This document shows, piece by piece, positions 9,584 through 16,465 of a DNA stretch of 38,842 bases. The notes under the pieces are model-generated. The model did not search any database. It was given only the letters and a program-made list of their open reading frames with translations, and was not told the origin of the DNA. This DNA comes from an uncultured Roseiflexaceae bacterium (GTDB lineage Bacteria > Chloroflexota > Chloroflexia > Chloroflexales > Roseiflexaceae): positions 1 through 38,842 of the forward strand of contig CALKHR010000001.1 of assembly GCA_937988885.1 (NCBI GenBank), written 5' to 3'. Positions within the stretch are counted from its first letter, which is position 1, and the number at the start of each line of letters is the position of its first letter. The position numbers were made by a program, and so were the translations under genes.

Positions 9584-10204
9584 TTAGGACATGGAATCGT
9601 CGCTTGGATCGAGTTGTTGGACAAGACCGGTCAGGCGCGACGGGCCGAAATCCTCACGCGTGATGTCCATCAGCATGCGGTCGTAGCGACGGCCCGCGAA
9701 CAGTTCACCGCCACGAATACGCCCCGCCACTTTAAAACCGGCTTTGAGGTAGGCGTGGTGCGCCCGTACGTTGAATGCCACATGCCAGAGATAGATCGTG
9801 TGAAGATTCAGGAACGTGAAGCCGTAGTCGCAGATCAGGCGCACGGCCTCGGTGCCGTAGCCCTTACCCCAAGCGCTCTTCTCGCCAATGGCGATGCCTA
9901 GCTCGCACACACCGCGCTGATGCACGATATTCATCAGCGAGACGCTGCCGATCACCTGTTGGTTCTCACGCACGACGATCGCAAATGTTTTGTCGGGGCC
10001 ACCGTGCGCCACGCGGTCGTACCACTCCTGCTCCTGCTCGATGGTGTACGATTGCCCCACTTGGCCCAGGTAGGTGGTGAGTTCGAGATCGCTGAACCAC
10101 CGCGCATAGAGCGGCACATCTTCGCGGCGTACTAGGCTGAGAAAGATTCGATCCCCTGGCACAACTTCGGGTCGCCAGGTTGACTCGGCATGTGGCTGAT
10201 CCAT
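9584..10204 (-). CDS. RimJ/RimL-type GNAT acetyltransferase
   Basis: Single-domain N-acetyltransferase of 206 aa in the Acetyltransf_3 style: GDRIFLSLVRREDVPLYARW near the N-terminus, GSVSLMNI, then the acetyl-CoA site GIAIGEKSAWGKGYGTEAVR, and the closing pattern N-x-R-A-H-x-A-Y-L-K-A-G-F. Relatives acetylate ribosomal-protein N-termini, spermidine or small metabolites; substrate unknown. ATG at 10204 is chosen over upstream in-frame starts because AGAGGGA precedes it and the upstream extension overlaps the 76-aa gene. It begins 10 bp after that gene ends, so the two are co-transcribed. Confidence 0.87.
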   Translation of the reverse strand: MDQPHAESTWRPEVVPGDRIFLSLVRREDVPLYARWFSDLELTTYLGQVGQSYTIEQEQEWYDRVAHGGPDKTFAIVVRENQQVIGSVSLMNIVHQRGVCELGIAIGEKSAWGKGYGTEAVRLICDYGFTFLNLHTIYLWHVAFNVRAHHAYLKAGFKVAGRIRGGELFAGRRYDRMLMDITREDFGPSRLTGLVQQLDPSDDSMS

Positions 10205-10214
10205 GGTTATCCCT

Positions 10215-10445
10215 CTAATGTGCTCTGCGGACGCTACGATGAGCGTGTTTACGACGTTCGGCACGTTTACGGTCAAGCGCTTCGCTGCCGCCGAAACGGT
10301 GCTCGCGGAATTCACGGTTATGATTGTTCGCTGGCCCGACTGCGCGTCGGGTCGGCGTTGCACTCAATTGCTCTTCCCAATCCTGCTGTTCATCCAACTC
10401 AGTGAGATCTTCGATGGTATGCAGCTTAATCGGAATGCGTGGCAT
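10215..10445 (-). CDS. Small basic hypothetical protein (76 aa)
   Basis: Not a family I recognise. It begins MPRIPIKLHTIEDLTELDEQ and ends in a strongly basic tail rich in Arg, Lys and His (DRKRAERRKHAHRSVRRAH), which suggests nucleic-acid or ribosome binding. The ATG at 10445 has AAGGAAG 9 nt upstream; an in-frame start 9 codons earlier would overlap the Shine-Dalgarno. It lies between rsgA and the RimJ/L-type GNAT with only 10 bp to the latter. No antisense or overlapping gene competes for this stretch. Acidic N-terminal half and basic C-terminal half make a real protein plausible. Confidence 0.6.
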   Translation of the reverse strand: MPRIPIKLHTIEDLTELDEQQDWEEQLSATPTRRAVGPANNHNREFREHRFGGSEALDRKRAERRKHAHRSVRRAH

Positions 10446-10492
10446 ACTTTTGCGCTTCCTTCTGAGGCGCAACAGTCGGGAACGCGCCTCTA

Positions 10493-10555
10493 CTATGTCG
10501 ATTGAAAACCACCAACAGCGAACGTGGACTGATCAGTGAATACTTCATCCGACAT
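10493..10555 (-). CDS. 20-codon ORF with near-perfect Shine-Dalgarno
   Basis: Encodes MSDEVFTDQSTFAVGGFQST, stop TAG. The upstream AAGGAGGTG, 5 nt before the ATG, is almost the full anti-16S complement and the strongest ribosome site in the neighbourhood. It sits between rsgA (68 bp upstream) and the 76-aa gene (48 bp downstream) in the same direction. It is too short for similarity arguments. It could be a leader peptide, a peptide precursor or a translation-coupling ORF. Product stability and function are unknown. Confidence 0.5.
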   Translation of the reverse strand: MSDEVFTDQSTFAVGGFQST

Positions 10556-10622
10556 ATGCCACCTCCTTGCGTTTCACTAACTGCCGAACATCGTCTCAGG
10601 CCGACATCGTGAGCGTTTTGCG

Positions 10623-11525
10623 CTACTCTCCCTCGCGCAACCGCACGTAGCTATCGTAGCGCTCGGGATTGATATGGCCTGCTTCGAGTGCGGCGCGTAC
10701 ACCACAATCTGGTTCGTGAATGTGTGTGCAGCCGCTGAAATAGCATTCATCGAGATAGGGTCGGAACTCGCGGAAGCACCAATCGAGTTCGTCGAGCGGA
10801 AACTTCCACAGGCCGATCTCGCGAATGCCGGGTGTATCGGCGACGTAGCCGCCTTTGGGCGAATCGATCGGGATCAACTCGGCGACGGTGGTGGTGTGGC
10901 GACCCTTGTTGACTGCGTCGCTCACATCACCAGTGGCGAGCTGCAAGCCGGGCTGCACAGCGTTGAGTAGGCTGCTCTTGCCCACGCCCGATTTGCCGGT
11001 CACCACGCTGATTTTGCCCGCCAACTGCTCGCGCAGTTCGGCGATGCCGATATGCTCCCGCGTGCTCGTATAGATCACCTTGTAGCCGATCTGCTCGTAG
11101 ACGGCGAACAGCTCGCGCCCCCGTTCGAGCCCCACAAGATCGACCTTATTCGCCACGATCAACGTTTCGATTTGACTAGCCTCTGTCAGCACTAAGTAGC
11201 GATCAAGCATGCGCGGGTGAAACTCCGGGTTGGCGCAAGCGAACACCAACAACGCCTGATCGACGTTTGCTACGAGGACATCTTCCTTCCAGACACCTTT
11301 GGAACCTGCGGCCCGTCGTGCAAGCTTGCTTCGACGAGGTAGTACCGATTCGATCGCGCCATAACCTGGCGAAACCTGCTTGACTTCGACAATGTCTCCG
11401 ATCACCGCGATATCACTCGATTGCCGCTCCTTCTTGAGGCGGCCCCGCAACGAACATTCCAAAATGCCTTGTTCGGTCTGAACCCAGAAGAATCCACTTT
11501 GTGCCCGGAGGATAGTACCTTGCAA
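10623..11525 (-). CDS. rsgA: Ribosome small-subunit-dependent GTPase A
   Basis: Circularly permuted GTPase that helps late 30S subunit maturation. The 300-aa protein has an N-terminal OB fold (about 1-65), then G4 NKVD (126-129), G1 GKSGVGKSS (177-185) and G3 DTPG (230-233) in the permuted order that defines the family, and the C-terminal zinc motif C261-x4-C266-x-H268-x5-C274. Length is normal. The start codon is TTG at 11525, with AAGGAG 7 nt before it; no better ATG is in frame at the N-terminus. It lies 36 bp downstream of the ABC ATPase in the same direction. Housekeeping function; its position inside the exporter/acetyltransferase series may be incidental. Confidence 0.96.
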   Translation of the reverse strand: MQGTILRAQSGFFWVQTEQGILECSLRGRLKKERQSSDIAVIGDIVEVKQVSPGYGAIESVLPRRSKLARRAAGSKGVWKEDVLVANVDQALLVFACANPEFHPRMLDRYLVLTEASQIETLIVANKVDLVGLERGRELFAVYEQIGYKVIYTSTREHIGIAELREQLAGKISVVTGKSGVGKSSLLNAVQPGLQLATGDVSDAVNKGRHTTTVAELIPIDSPKGGYVADTPGIREIGLWKFPLDELDWCFREFRPYLDECYFSGCTHIHEPDCGVRAALEAGHINPERYDSYVRLREGE

Positions 11526-11561
11526 CGTTATGCTCCTTGTATGCTGCCACTCTCGATGAGC

Positions 11562-12461
11562 TTACTCTTCGACTTCGAAATCGTCGTCGAGGCTCTTGCC
11601 GGTAAGCGTGAGAAACACATCTTCCATCGTCGTGCTGCCGTTGCGCCCGATTTGCGCGCCGATGGTCTGTTTGAGGCCGCTCGGTGTATCGAGCGCCACA
11701 ATGCGACCATCGTGAATGATAGCAATGCGATCGCACAAGCGATCCGCCTCGTCCATATCGTGCGTGGTCAGGAACACGGTTGTATCGTGCTCGCGGCGCA
11801 TCCGCAGGATAAAGCGCTGGACATCCTGCTTCGAGCGCGGGTCGAGGCCCGTGGTCGGCTCGTCGAGCAGCAACAGCACGGGTGCTGTGAGCAAACCACG
11901 CGCGATCGCCACCTTTTGCTGCATACCGCGCGACATATGCTCAAGCGGCTCGTATAGGCGCTTCTCGCTCAGCCCAAGCTTGCGCAGAATGAAGATCGCC
12001 TGCTGGCGTGCTGCAGCGGCTGGCAGATCGTAGAGCCGCGCCGCATACATCAAGTTCTCGAGCGCCGAAAGCTTTTTGAAGAACGATGCCTCAACGCTCA
12101 CGCGGTTGATCATCCGGCGGACGATTCGCTCATTACGCTGTACATCGTACCCGAAAACGCGAATAGTGCCACTATCGGGGAGCAACAGTGTTGAGACCAG
12201 GCGGATCAGAGTCGATTTTCCAGAGCCATTCGCGCCCAGCAGCCCAAAGATCTCGCCCCGTCGCACGGTGATGTTCATATGATCGACGGCGAGAGTCGTG
12301 CGGGCTGCATTCTGGGCACCGAGCTTCCAAAACGGCTTCTTCTGCGAATCCTCCTTGCCGAACCGTTTTACTGCATCGACGATTTCGAGCGCAATCTCTC
12401 GCTCATCCGTAAGTGGAGATTGATGGTCTATCTCTTCGATGGAGGAATGCATTGTGATCAC
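11562..12461 (-). CDS. ABC transporter ATP-binding protein (drug-export type)
   Basis: Nucleotide-binding subunit of an ABC exporter. With GTG at 12461 as start (AAAGG 7 nt upstream) it is 299 aa; ATG at 12452 is a close alternative. Walker A GANGSGKST (76-84), signature SRGMQQ (177-182), Walker B LLLLDEP (196-202) and the H-loop histidine near 234 are all intact. The subtype resembles DrrA/ABC-2 partners (long C-terminal part, TTGLDPRS). An unusual insertion of about 20 residues (about 36-56) separates the first strand from the Walker region. No permease adjoins it; the ABC-2 permease at 5507-6364 in the same series is the likely partner. Confidence 0.93.
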   Translation of the reverse strand: MITMHSSIEEIDHQSPLTDEREIALEIVDAVKRFGKEDSQKKPFWKLGAQNAARTTLAVDHMNITVRRGEIFGLLGANGSGKSTLIRLVSTLLLPDSGTIRVFGYDVQRNERIVRRMINRVSVEASFFKKLSALENLMYAARLYDLPAAAARQQAIFILRKLGLSEKRLYEPLEHMSRGMQQKVAIARGLLTAPVLLLLDEPTTGLDPRSKQDVQRFILRMRREHDTTVFLTTHDMDEADRLCDRIAIIHDGRIVALDTPSGLKQTIGAQIGRNGSTTMEDVFLTLTGKSLDDDFEVEE

Positions 12462-12483
12462 TGGTTTACCTTTCCCCTCTAAA

Positions 12484-12515
12484 CAGGGCATCGAGCAGAG
12501 CATATCAATGCCCTG
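12484..12515. other. Hairpin between the 79-aa gene and the ABC ATPase
   Basis: CAGGGCAT (12484-12491) pairs with ATGCCCTG (12508-12515), an 8-bp perfect stem with a 16-nt loop. No T-run follows on the minus strand, so it is more likely an mRNA processing or stability element than a terminator. Confidence 0.4.
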
Positions 12516-12521
12516 CTCGAA

Positions 12522-12761
12522 TTAGTTAGCTTCAATCGATGATTGTTGGACCGATGTGAACATGGTTACTTCGGCGCGCCCGTAGCGCAGCAGACCCATG
12601 CTCAATTTAAGCAATACATGCCCGAGGCCGCGAGCTGTATACTGCAACATCGAAAGGCGAATCGGCATCCATTGTCGATTGATAGATGAGCGCTCGGCGC
12701 GTCGCAATTGGTCACGATACTGTTCGCGTGCCATCATCGCATTTATTTCGGAGTGGTACAT
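12522..12761 (-). CDS. Small hypothetical protein (79 aa)
   Basis: Begins MYHSEINAMMAREQYRDQLR, an amphipathic helix, followed by a basic central part and a hydrophobic stretch with YTARGLGHVLLKLSMGLLRYG. AAGGAG is placed 7 nt before the ATG, which strongly supports translation. I do not recognise a named domain. The first half (A-R-E-Q-Y-R-D-Q-L-R-R-A-E-R) looks like a helical, possibly membrane-peripheral segment. It lies 23 bp downstream of the 72-aa gene and 60 bp upstream of the ABC ATPase, all in one direction, so it is probably part of the same transcript. Confidence 0.7.
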   Translation of the reverse strand: MYHSEINAMMAREQYRDQLRRAERSSINRQWMPIRLSMLQYTARGLGHVLLKLSMGLLRYGRAEVTMFTSVQQSSIEAN

Positions 12762-12784
12762 TGTTGTGCTCCTTCAAACTCTTG

Positions 12785-13003
12785 CTAGTTCGATTGACAG
12801 ACCGACTCGGTGGAGCATGGTTCACTATCGTACACGCGTACTTCGAGGTGTCGTGCCCCAAGGATATCGAATGCGAAATTGATCAAGCGCTCGATCAAGG
12901 AACTCTGATCATCAAGCATCGAAGCTGGTACTGCAGCGTAGTAATCGCTTTTTTCAGGTTGCTGTGTATGATTGAGCGAGCCATCAGGGTTTTGAATTAT
13001 CAC
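12785..13003 (-). CDS. Small acidic hypothetical protein (72 aa)
   Basis: GTG start at 13003 with AGGAG 7 nt upstream. The protein begins MIIQNPDGSLNHTQQPEKSD, continues with a helix around LIERLINFAFDILGARHLEV, and ends in an acidic, cysteine-containing tail (two Cys in SEPCSTESVC). It has no clear signal peptide or membrane span and no family I recognise. Two cysteines near the end in a 72-aa protein could matter for metal binding or crosslinking, but nothing proves it. It directly precedes the 79-aa gene and follows a terminator-like hairpin, so it may also be reached by read-through from the 40-codon gene. Confidence 0.65.
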   Translation of the reverse strand: MIIQNPDGSLNHTQQPEKSDYYAAVPASMLDDQSSLIERLINFAFDILGARHLEVRVYDSEPCSTESVCQSN

Positions 13004-13069
13004 GGTGATACTCCTACATCCATCTGTTACTTCGTCCGTCGATAGACCCGCTGTGCAATCAAGAATCAG

Positions 13070-13102
13070 AAAGGCCGCGGGCTCCGGCGCTCCGCGGCTT
13101 TT
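13070..13102 (-). terminator. GC-rich terminator-like hairpin after the 40-codon gene
   Basis: Minus-strand arms AAAGCCGCGG and CCGCGGCCTTT pair around a GC-rich loop (13070-13102), with a short T-run after the second arm. It lies 69 bp after the stop of the 40-codon gene and about 67 bp before the 72-aa gene, and could give partial termination between them. Confidence 0.55.
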
Positions 13103-13170
13103 CGAAAAACGAAAGCCGTGAGCGTTGCAGTTCTGTCGCCCACGGCCGTTAGCTCAGTATATGCTGAATG

Positions 13171-13293
13171 TCAGCTGAGGAGCCTTCGGAAAATGGGCGC
13201 AGTATGGCCACGATCGAAACCGCCGAGCGGTGCCAGGAGCACCGACGCGGTGAAGCCCGTGGTTTGGTTGAGCTTCATGGTCATGAAATCCAT
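13171..13293 (-). CDS. 40-aa small gene with own promoter
   Basis: A short ORF outside the usual size limits but with all expression signals. It has a consensus promoter (TTGACA-18-TATGCT at 13375-13404), a leader of about 75 nt, AAAGGTGG 9 nt before the ATG, and a GC-rich hairpin downstream. The peptide starts MDFMTMKLNQTTGFTAS, has a short hydrophobic run VLLAPLGG (18-25), and ends FDRGHTAPIFRRLLS (26-40), a basic amphipathic tail. The Gly-Gly at 24-25 resembles a double-glycine leader boundary, which would leave a 15-residue product; that is speculation. It stands at the head of the leftward series with two small proteins, an ABC exporter and acetyltransferases. It might instead be a regulatory leader peptide. 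Confidence 0.55.
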   Translation of the reverse strand: MDFMTMKLNQTTGFTASVLLAPLGGFDRGHTAPIFRRLLS

Positions 13294-13374
13294 AACTACG
13301 TTCCACCTTTCTTCGAGAATTTCAGGGCGTAGACCCGCTTTGGGTTACATACGCTATTTCCTACGTGCTGTGCT

Positions 13375-13404
13375 AGCATAGCACGCGGCCCCTCACATTG
13401 TCAA
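13375..13404 (-). promoter_or_regulatory. Sigma-70-type promoter of the 40-codon gene and possibly the whole leftward series
   Basis: Minus strand: -35 TTGACA (13399-13404), 18-bp spacer, -10 TATGCT (13375-13380). The -35 is a perfect consensus and the -10 matches 4 of 6. It is the best-matching leftward promoter between 5 and 14 kb. Confidence 0.75.
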
Positions 13405-13517
13405 GCAGGCATTCTTCAGACTTTTGGCGTATATTGTCGATGTTGTGCTTGTATGTGTATTTGGCGTTGCAATACCATTTGCGGCGGCATGCTTACGCAT
13501 CCCGGCAATGCAATTCG

Positions 13518-13549
13518 ATGCCGAGGCTCTTGGCGGAGAACCTCGGCAT
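13518..13549. other. Hairpin downstream of the OsmC-family gene
   Basis: ATGCCGAGG (13518-13526) and CCTCGGCAT (13541-13549) form a 9-bp perfect stem with a 14-nt loop, 28 bp after the stop of the OsmC-like gene. No T-run follows, so it is a possible weak terminator or 3'-end stabiliser. Confidence 0.45.
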
Positions 13550-13577
13550 GCGTATAGGGATGCGGGCGCAGTGGCGC

Positions 13578-14099
13578 CTAGTTCTCGCTTGTCTCTGCGC
13601 CGAGTTGCCAGCTCGTTTCGATCTTCGGGGGGTTGACCAAGGTTTGGTACACTACGCAGTACTGCTCGGTCTTTTCGCGGAGAGCCGCCAACTGCTCGGC
13701 GGTGGCCTCCGGCGCGACGATCTCGAAGCGCGTGCGGATCTGCTCGAAGCCCACCGGCACGTCCTTGCGGATGCCGAGCGTGCCCGCGAGGTCCATATCG
13801 CCATCGACAATCACCTCGATGCGCTCGAATGGAATGCCCATTGCGGTGGCGACCATCTGGCAGGTGATTTGTGCGCAGGCGGCCAACGCGCCCAACAGCA
13901 GGTCGCCCGAGCAAGCCCCGGTGCCCGCACCACCCACGCCGCTGTGCGCCTGCGCCGCGTAGATCGCTCGGCCCAAATCGACCGAACACGACATCGCATT
14001 GTCGGCCTGACTGCCACGGGCCGTGAGCGTGATCCGCGAGCTATTCGGATCGCTGCGGTATTTATCTTTCAGCGGCTTTTGGATCGCACGCAGTTCCAT
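13578..14099 (-). CDS. OsmC/Ohr-family protein
   Basis: Thiol-dependent hydroperoxide reductase family, cytoplasmic, protects against organic peroxides. The 173-aa protein has the two family cysteines at C75 (LAACAQ) and C148 (QYCVVYQT), plus the conserved helix start GDLLLGALAACA. An additional cysteine, C63, lies in the unusual glycine-rich segment GVGGAGTGACSGD before that helix, where relatives usually have P-x-E-L. The YCVVYQTL motif instead of the classical SCPVS points to the YhfA-like OsmC subfamily, whose substrates are less clear. The ATG is preceded by AGGAGGGG. It is divergent from the T-box-alaS unit. Confidence 0.85.
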   Translation of the reverse strand: MELRAIQKPLKDKYRSDPNSSRITLTARGSQADNAMSCSVDLGRAIYAAQAHSGVGGAGTGACSGDLLLGALAACAQITCQMVATAMGIPFERIEVIVDGDMDLAGTLGIRKDVPVGFEQIRTRFEIVAPEATAEQLAALREKTEQYCVVYQTLVNPPKIETSWQLGAETSEN

Positions 14100-14200
14100 A
14101 GATCCCCTCCTGTAATGCTGGTGAATGCAATGCGTGGATTGTACGTCTTCTTGCTTTGTTGGTCAACAAAGTTATGTTTGATGGTTACGACTTTCGATGC

Positions 14201-14230
14201 TTGACATATGATGATTGCATGTGCTACAGT
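14201..14230 (+). promoter_or_regulatory. Promoter of the T-box leader and alaS
   Basis: -35 TTGACA (14201-14206), 18-bp spacer, -10 TACAGT (14225-14230). It lies about 30 nt before the base of T-box stem I, so transcription would start near 14237, as expected for this leader type. Confidence 0.75.
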
Positions 14231-14236
14231 GACCGC

Positions 14237-14520
14237 CAGTTGAATACAACGACACTGAAGGTGAAGAAGTAGACGCCTCACCGAGCATCCAGCGAGTCGA
14301 GGAGAGTGCAAGCTCGACAGCCGGTACGCGCCGAAAGCCCCACCTGAGTCGCCGCCGAGGCTGCAGTGCAGATAAGGCAGGCCGGTTGAGTCCCCCGTGA
14401 TCGGGACGCGCCCTCTCCCGCCAATGTGCGGGCGGCGGTGGCAGAGTGGGCGCTATGGCGCCAACCGAGGTGGTACCGCGGAATCTTCCGTCCTTGAGCA
14501 GTTGCTCAAGGGCGTTTTTG
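14237..14520 (+). promoter_or_regulatory. T-box leader (tRNA-Ala-sensing riboswitch)
   Basis: A T-box leader that senses uncharged tRNA and controls read-through into alaS. The stem I base pairs AGGTG (14258-14262) with CACCT (14341-14345). The specifier loop has AGTA on the 5' side (14268-14271) and GAA followed by GCC on the 3' side, giving an alanine specifier codon at 14337-14339. AGCGAG (14291-14296) matches the conserved distal stem I motif. The T-box core AGGTGGTACCGCG spans 14468-14480; its TGGT (14471-14474) would pair with the tRNA acceptor end, and T opposite the discriminator base fits A73 of tRNA-Ala. CCGTCCTT (14488-14495) completes the antiterminator, followed by the terminator. 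Confidence 0.9.
14492..14520 (+). terminator. Regulated terminator of the T-box leader
   Basis: CCTTGAGCA (14492-14500) and TGCTCAAGG (14503-14511) form a 9-bp perfect stem followed by CGTTTTTG and more T residues. Its 5' arm overlaps the antiterminator segment, the expected mutually exclusive arrangement. Confidence 0.85.
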
Positions 14521-14556
14521 TTTTTCTGATGCTACATGTGATTGAGGAGGGTTGTA

Positions 14557-16311
14557 ATGGATGCCAAAACCTTGCGTCAGCGATATCTCGATTTCTTTCG
14601 TGAGCATGGCCACGCCGTGATCGGCGGCGCGCCATTGATCCCCGAGCACGACCCTAGCGTGCTGTTCACGACCGCGGGCATGCACCCGTTGGTGCCGTTC
14701 CTGTTGGGCGAGGCGCACCCGGCGGGGCGGCGTTTAGCGAACGCTCAGAAGTGCCTGCGCACCAACGATATCCTGGAGGTCGGTGACGATGTGCATATGA
14801 CGTTCTTCGAGATGCTGGGCAACTGGTCGCTGGGCGATTATTGGAAGCCCGAGGCGTTGCGGCTCAACTACACGCTGCTGACGGAGCGGCTGGGCCTGGA
14901 GCCGGAGCGCCTGCACGTGACGTGTTTTGTGGGCGATCCGCATGCCCCGCGCGATGAGGAGGCGGCGGCGATCTGGCGCGAGCTTGGTATTCCAGCGCAC
15001 CGTATCACGTTTTTGCCGAAGGACGACAATTGGTGGGGGCCTGCGGGGGCGACCGGGCCATGTGGCCCCGATAGCGAGGTGTTCTACGATACGCAGCCTA
15101 ATGGCCCGCCGGGCGAGAATCCCAGTACCAACCCGCAGCGCTTCTGGGAGGTCTGCAACAACGTGTTTATGCAGTACGATCTGCAGGGCGATGGCCGTTA
15201 TCTGCCGTTGCGGCAGCACAATATCGATGTGGGCTTGGGCTTGGAGCGGGCGCTGGCGCTGCTGCAACGAGTCGATTCGCCCTACGAGACGGAGTTGTTT
15301 CTGCCATTGCTGCGCCCGGTGTGCGAGTGGGCGCGCGATCCGCAGCCGTTCGCGCTGCGTGTGATCGCTGACCACACGCGGGCGGCGATGATGCTGCTGG
15401 CGGAGGGCGTGCGGCCCGGCAATGTCGATCAGCCCTACGTGGTGCGGCGGTTGATCCGGCGCGCGGTGCGTTACGGCCACACCATCGGCATCAACGGGCC
15501 GTTCTTGGCGCGCTTGGCCGAGCAGAGCATCCCCCAGTTGGCAGACTTGTATCCCGAACTGCTGCCGCAGCGCGAGGCGATCTGCGCGGCGCTCGACGAT
15601 GAGGAGCAGCGTTTTGGCCGCACGTTGCGGCGCGGTGAGACGGAGTTCAGCAAGGCGATGACGGGCATTGCGGCGGGCGGGGTGTTGCCGGGCGAGGTGG
15701 TCTTCCGCTTGTACGACACGTATGGCTTCCCGGCGGAGTTGACGCAGGAGTTAGCGCAACAGCAGGGCGTGCAGGCCGACATGGCGGGTTTCGAGGCGGC
15801 GTTTGCGGAGCATCAGCGCCAATCGCGCGAGGGTGCGGCGGGGCGCTTCCGGGGCGGTTTGGCCGAGCGCAACCCCGCCACGACGCGCTTGCATACGGCG
15901 ACGCATCTGTTGCACGCGGCGCTGCGCCAAGTGCTCGGCCCGCACGTCGAGCAGCGCGGCAGCAATATCACCACCGAGCGCTTGCGCTTCGACTTTTCGC
16001 ACGGCGAGCGCCTGAGTGAGGCGCAGTTGGCCGAGGTGACGGCGCTAGTGAACAAGCAGATCGCTGATGATACGGCGGTGTCGTGGAGCGAGATGTCGCT
16101 GGAGGAGGCGCGACAACTTGGGGCGATCGGTCTGTTCGAGCAGCGCTACGGCGAGCAGGTGAAGGTGTATCGCATCGGCTCGTTCAGCATCGAGGTGTGC
16201 GGTGGGCCGCATGTGGAGCATTGCGGCGAGTTGGGGCGCTTCCATATCGTGAAGGAGCAGGCGGTGGGCGCTGGCGTGCGACGCATTCGGGCGGTGCTGG
16301 TCGATGCGTGA
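14557..16311 (+). CDS. alaS: Alanyl-tRNA synthetase, short form lacking the C-terminal domain
   Basis: Charges tRNA-Ala with alanine. The ATG at 14557 follows GAGGAGGG and gives MDAKTLRQRYLDFF, the usual AlaRS opening. The class II catalytic core fills about 1-240 (TTAGMHPLVPFL, MLGNWSLGDYWK), then the tRNA-recognition helices, then the editing domain with HxxxH (H446, H450 in HTATHLLHAAL) and CxxxH (C548, H552 in CGGPHV). It stops at 584 aa right after the editing domain, whereas most bacterial AlaRS proteins are about 870 aa with a DHHA1/C-Ala part. The end is clean, with a convergent gene beyond, so this is not a local frameshift. It may be the only alaS or a second stress-responsive one; the T-box leader controls it. 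Confidence 0.93.
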   Translation: MDAKTLRQRYLDFFREHGHAVIGGAPLIPEHDPSVLFTTAGMHPLVPFLLGEAHPAGRRLANAQKCLRTNDILEVGDDVHMTFFEMLGNWSLGDYWKPEALRLNYTLLTERLGLEPERLHVTCFVGDPHAPRDEEAAAIWRELGIPAHRITFLPKDDNWWGPAGATGPCGPDSEVFYDTQPNGPPGENPSTNPQRFWEVCNNVFMQYDLQGDGRYLPLRQHNIDVGLGLERALALLQRVDSPYETELFLPLLRPVCEWARDPQPFALRVIADHTRAAMMLLAEGVRPGNVDQPYVVRRLIRRAVRYGHTIGINGPFLARLAEQSIPQLADLYPELLPQREAICAALDDEEQRFGRTLRRGETEFSKAMTGIAAGGVLPGEVVFRLYDTYGFPAELTQELAQQQGVQADMAGFEAAFAEHQRQSREGAAGRFRGGLAERNPATTRLHTATHLLHAALRQVLGPHVEQRGSNITTERLRFDFSHGERLSEAQLAEVTALVNKQIADDTAVSWSEMSLEEARQLGAIGLFEQRYGEQVKVYRIGSFSIEVCGGPHVEHCGELGRFHIVKEQAVGAGVRRIRAVLVDA

Positions 16312-16371
16312 GGACAAGTTGTGGATGCCGCGCTCTGTCCATCCTAGTGCGCGTCAGCGTTTGTGGATGTG

Positions 16372-16427
16372 GTGGGGTAGCCGAAGCGACTGGCCTTGAG
16401 GCAGCGGTTGCGCTTCTTCTACCCCAC
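16372..16427. other. Large hairpin between convergent alaS and membrane-protein genes
   Basis: GTGGGGTAG (16372-16380) pairs with CTACCCCAC (16419-16427), and GAAGCG (16383-16388) pairs with CGCTTC (16411-16416) inside it. It lies between two convergent stops and has no T-run on either side. It may act as a bidirectional transcription block. Confidence 0.5.
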
Positions 16428-16465
16428 ATTACTGCGCGAGAAGGAGGTGGATTTGCGGTTTGAGC

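Noticed and set aside
13171..13293. Lasso peptide or lanthipeptide precursor
   Set aside because: No Asp/Glu at ring position 7-9 after a plausible Gly, no lanthionine-forming Cys, and no B/C or LanM-like enzymes nearby. Only a generic small-peptide gene is supported.
14201..14520. Ordinary 5' untranslated region or a small antisense RNA to the OsmC-like gene
   Set aside because: The full T-box signature (specifier loop, T-box core, terminator) is present and in the right order.
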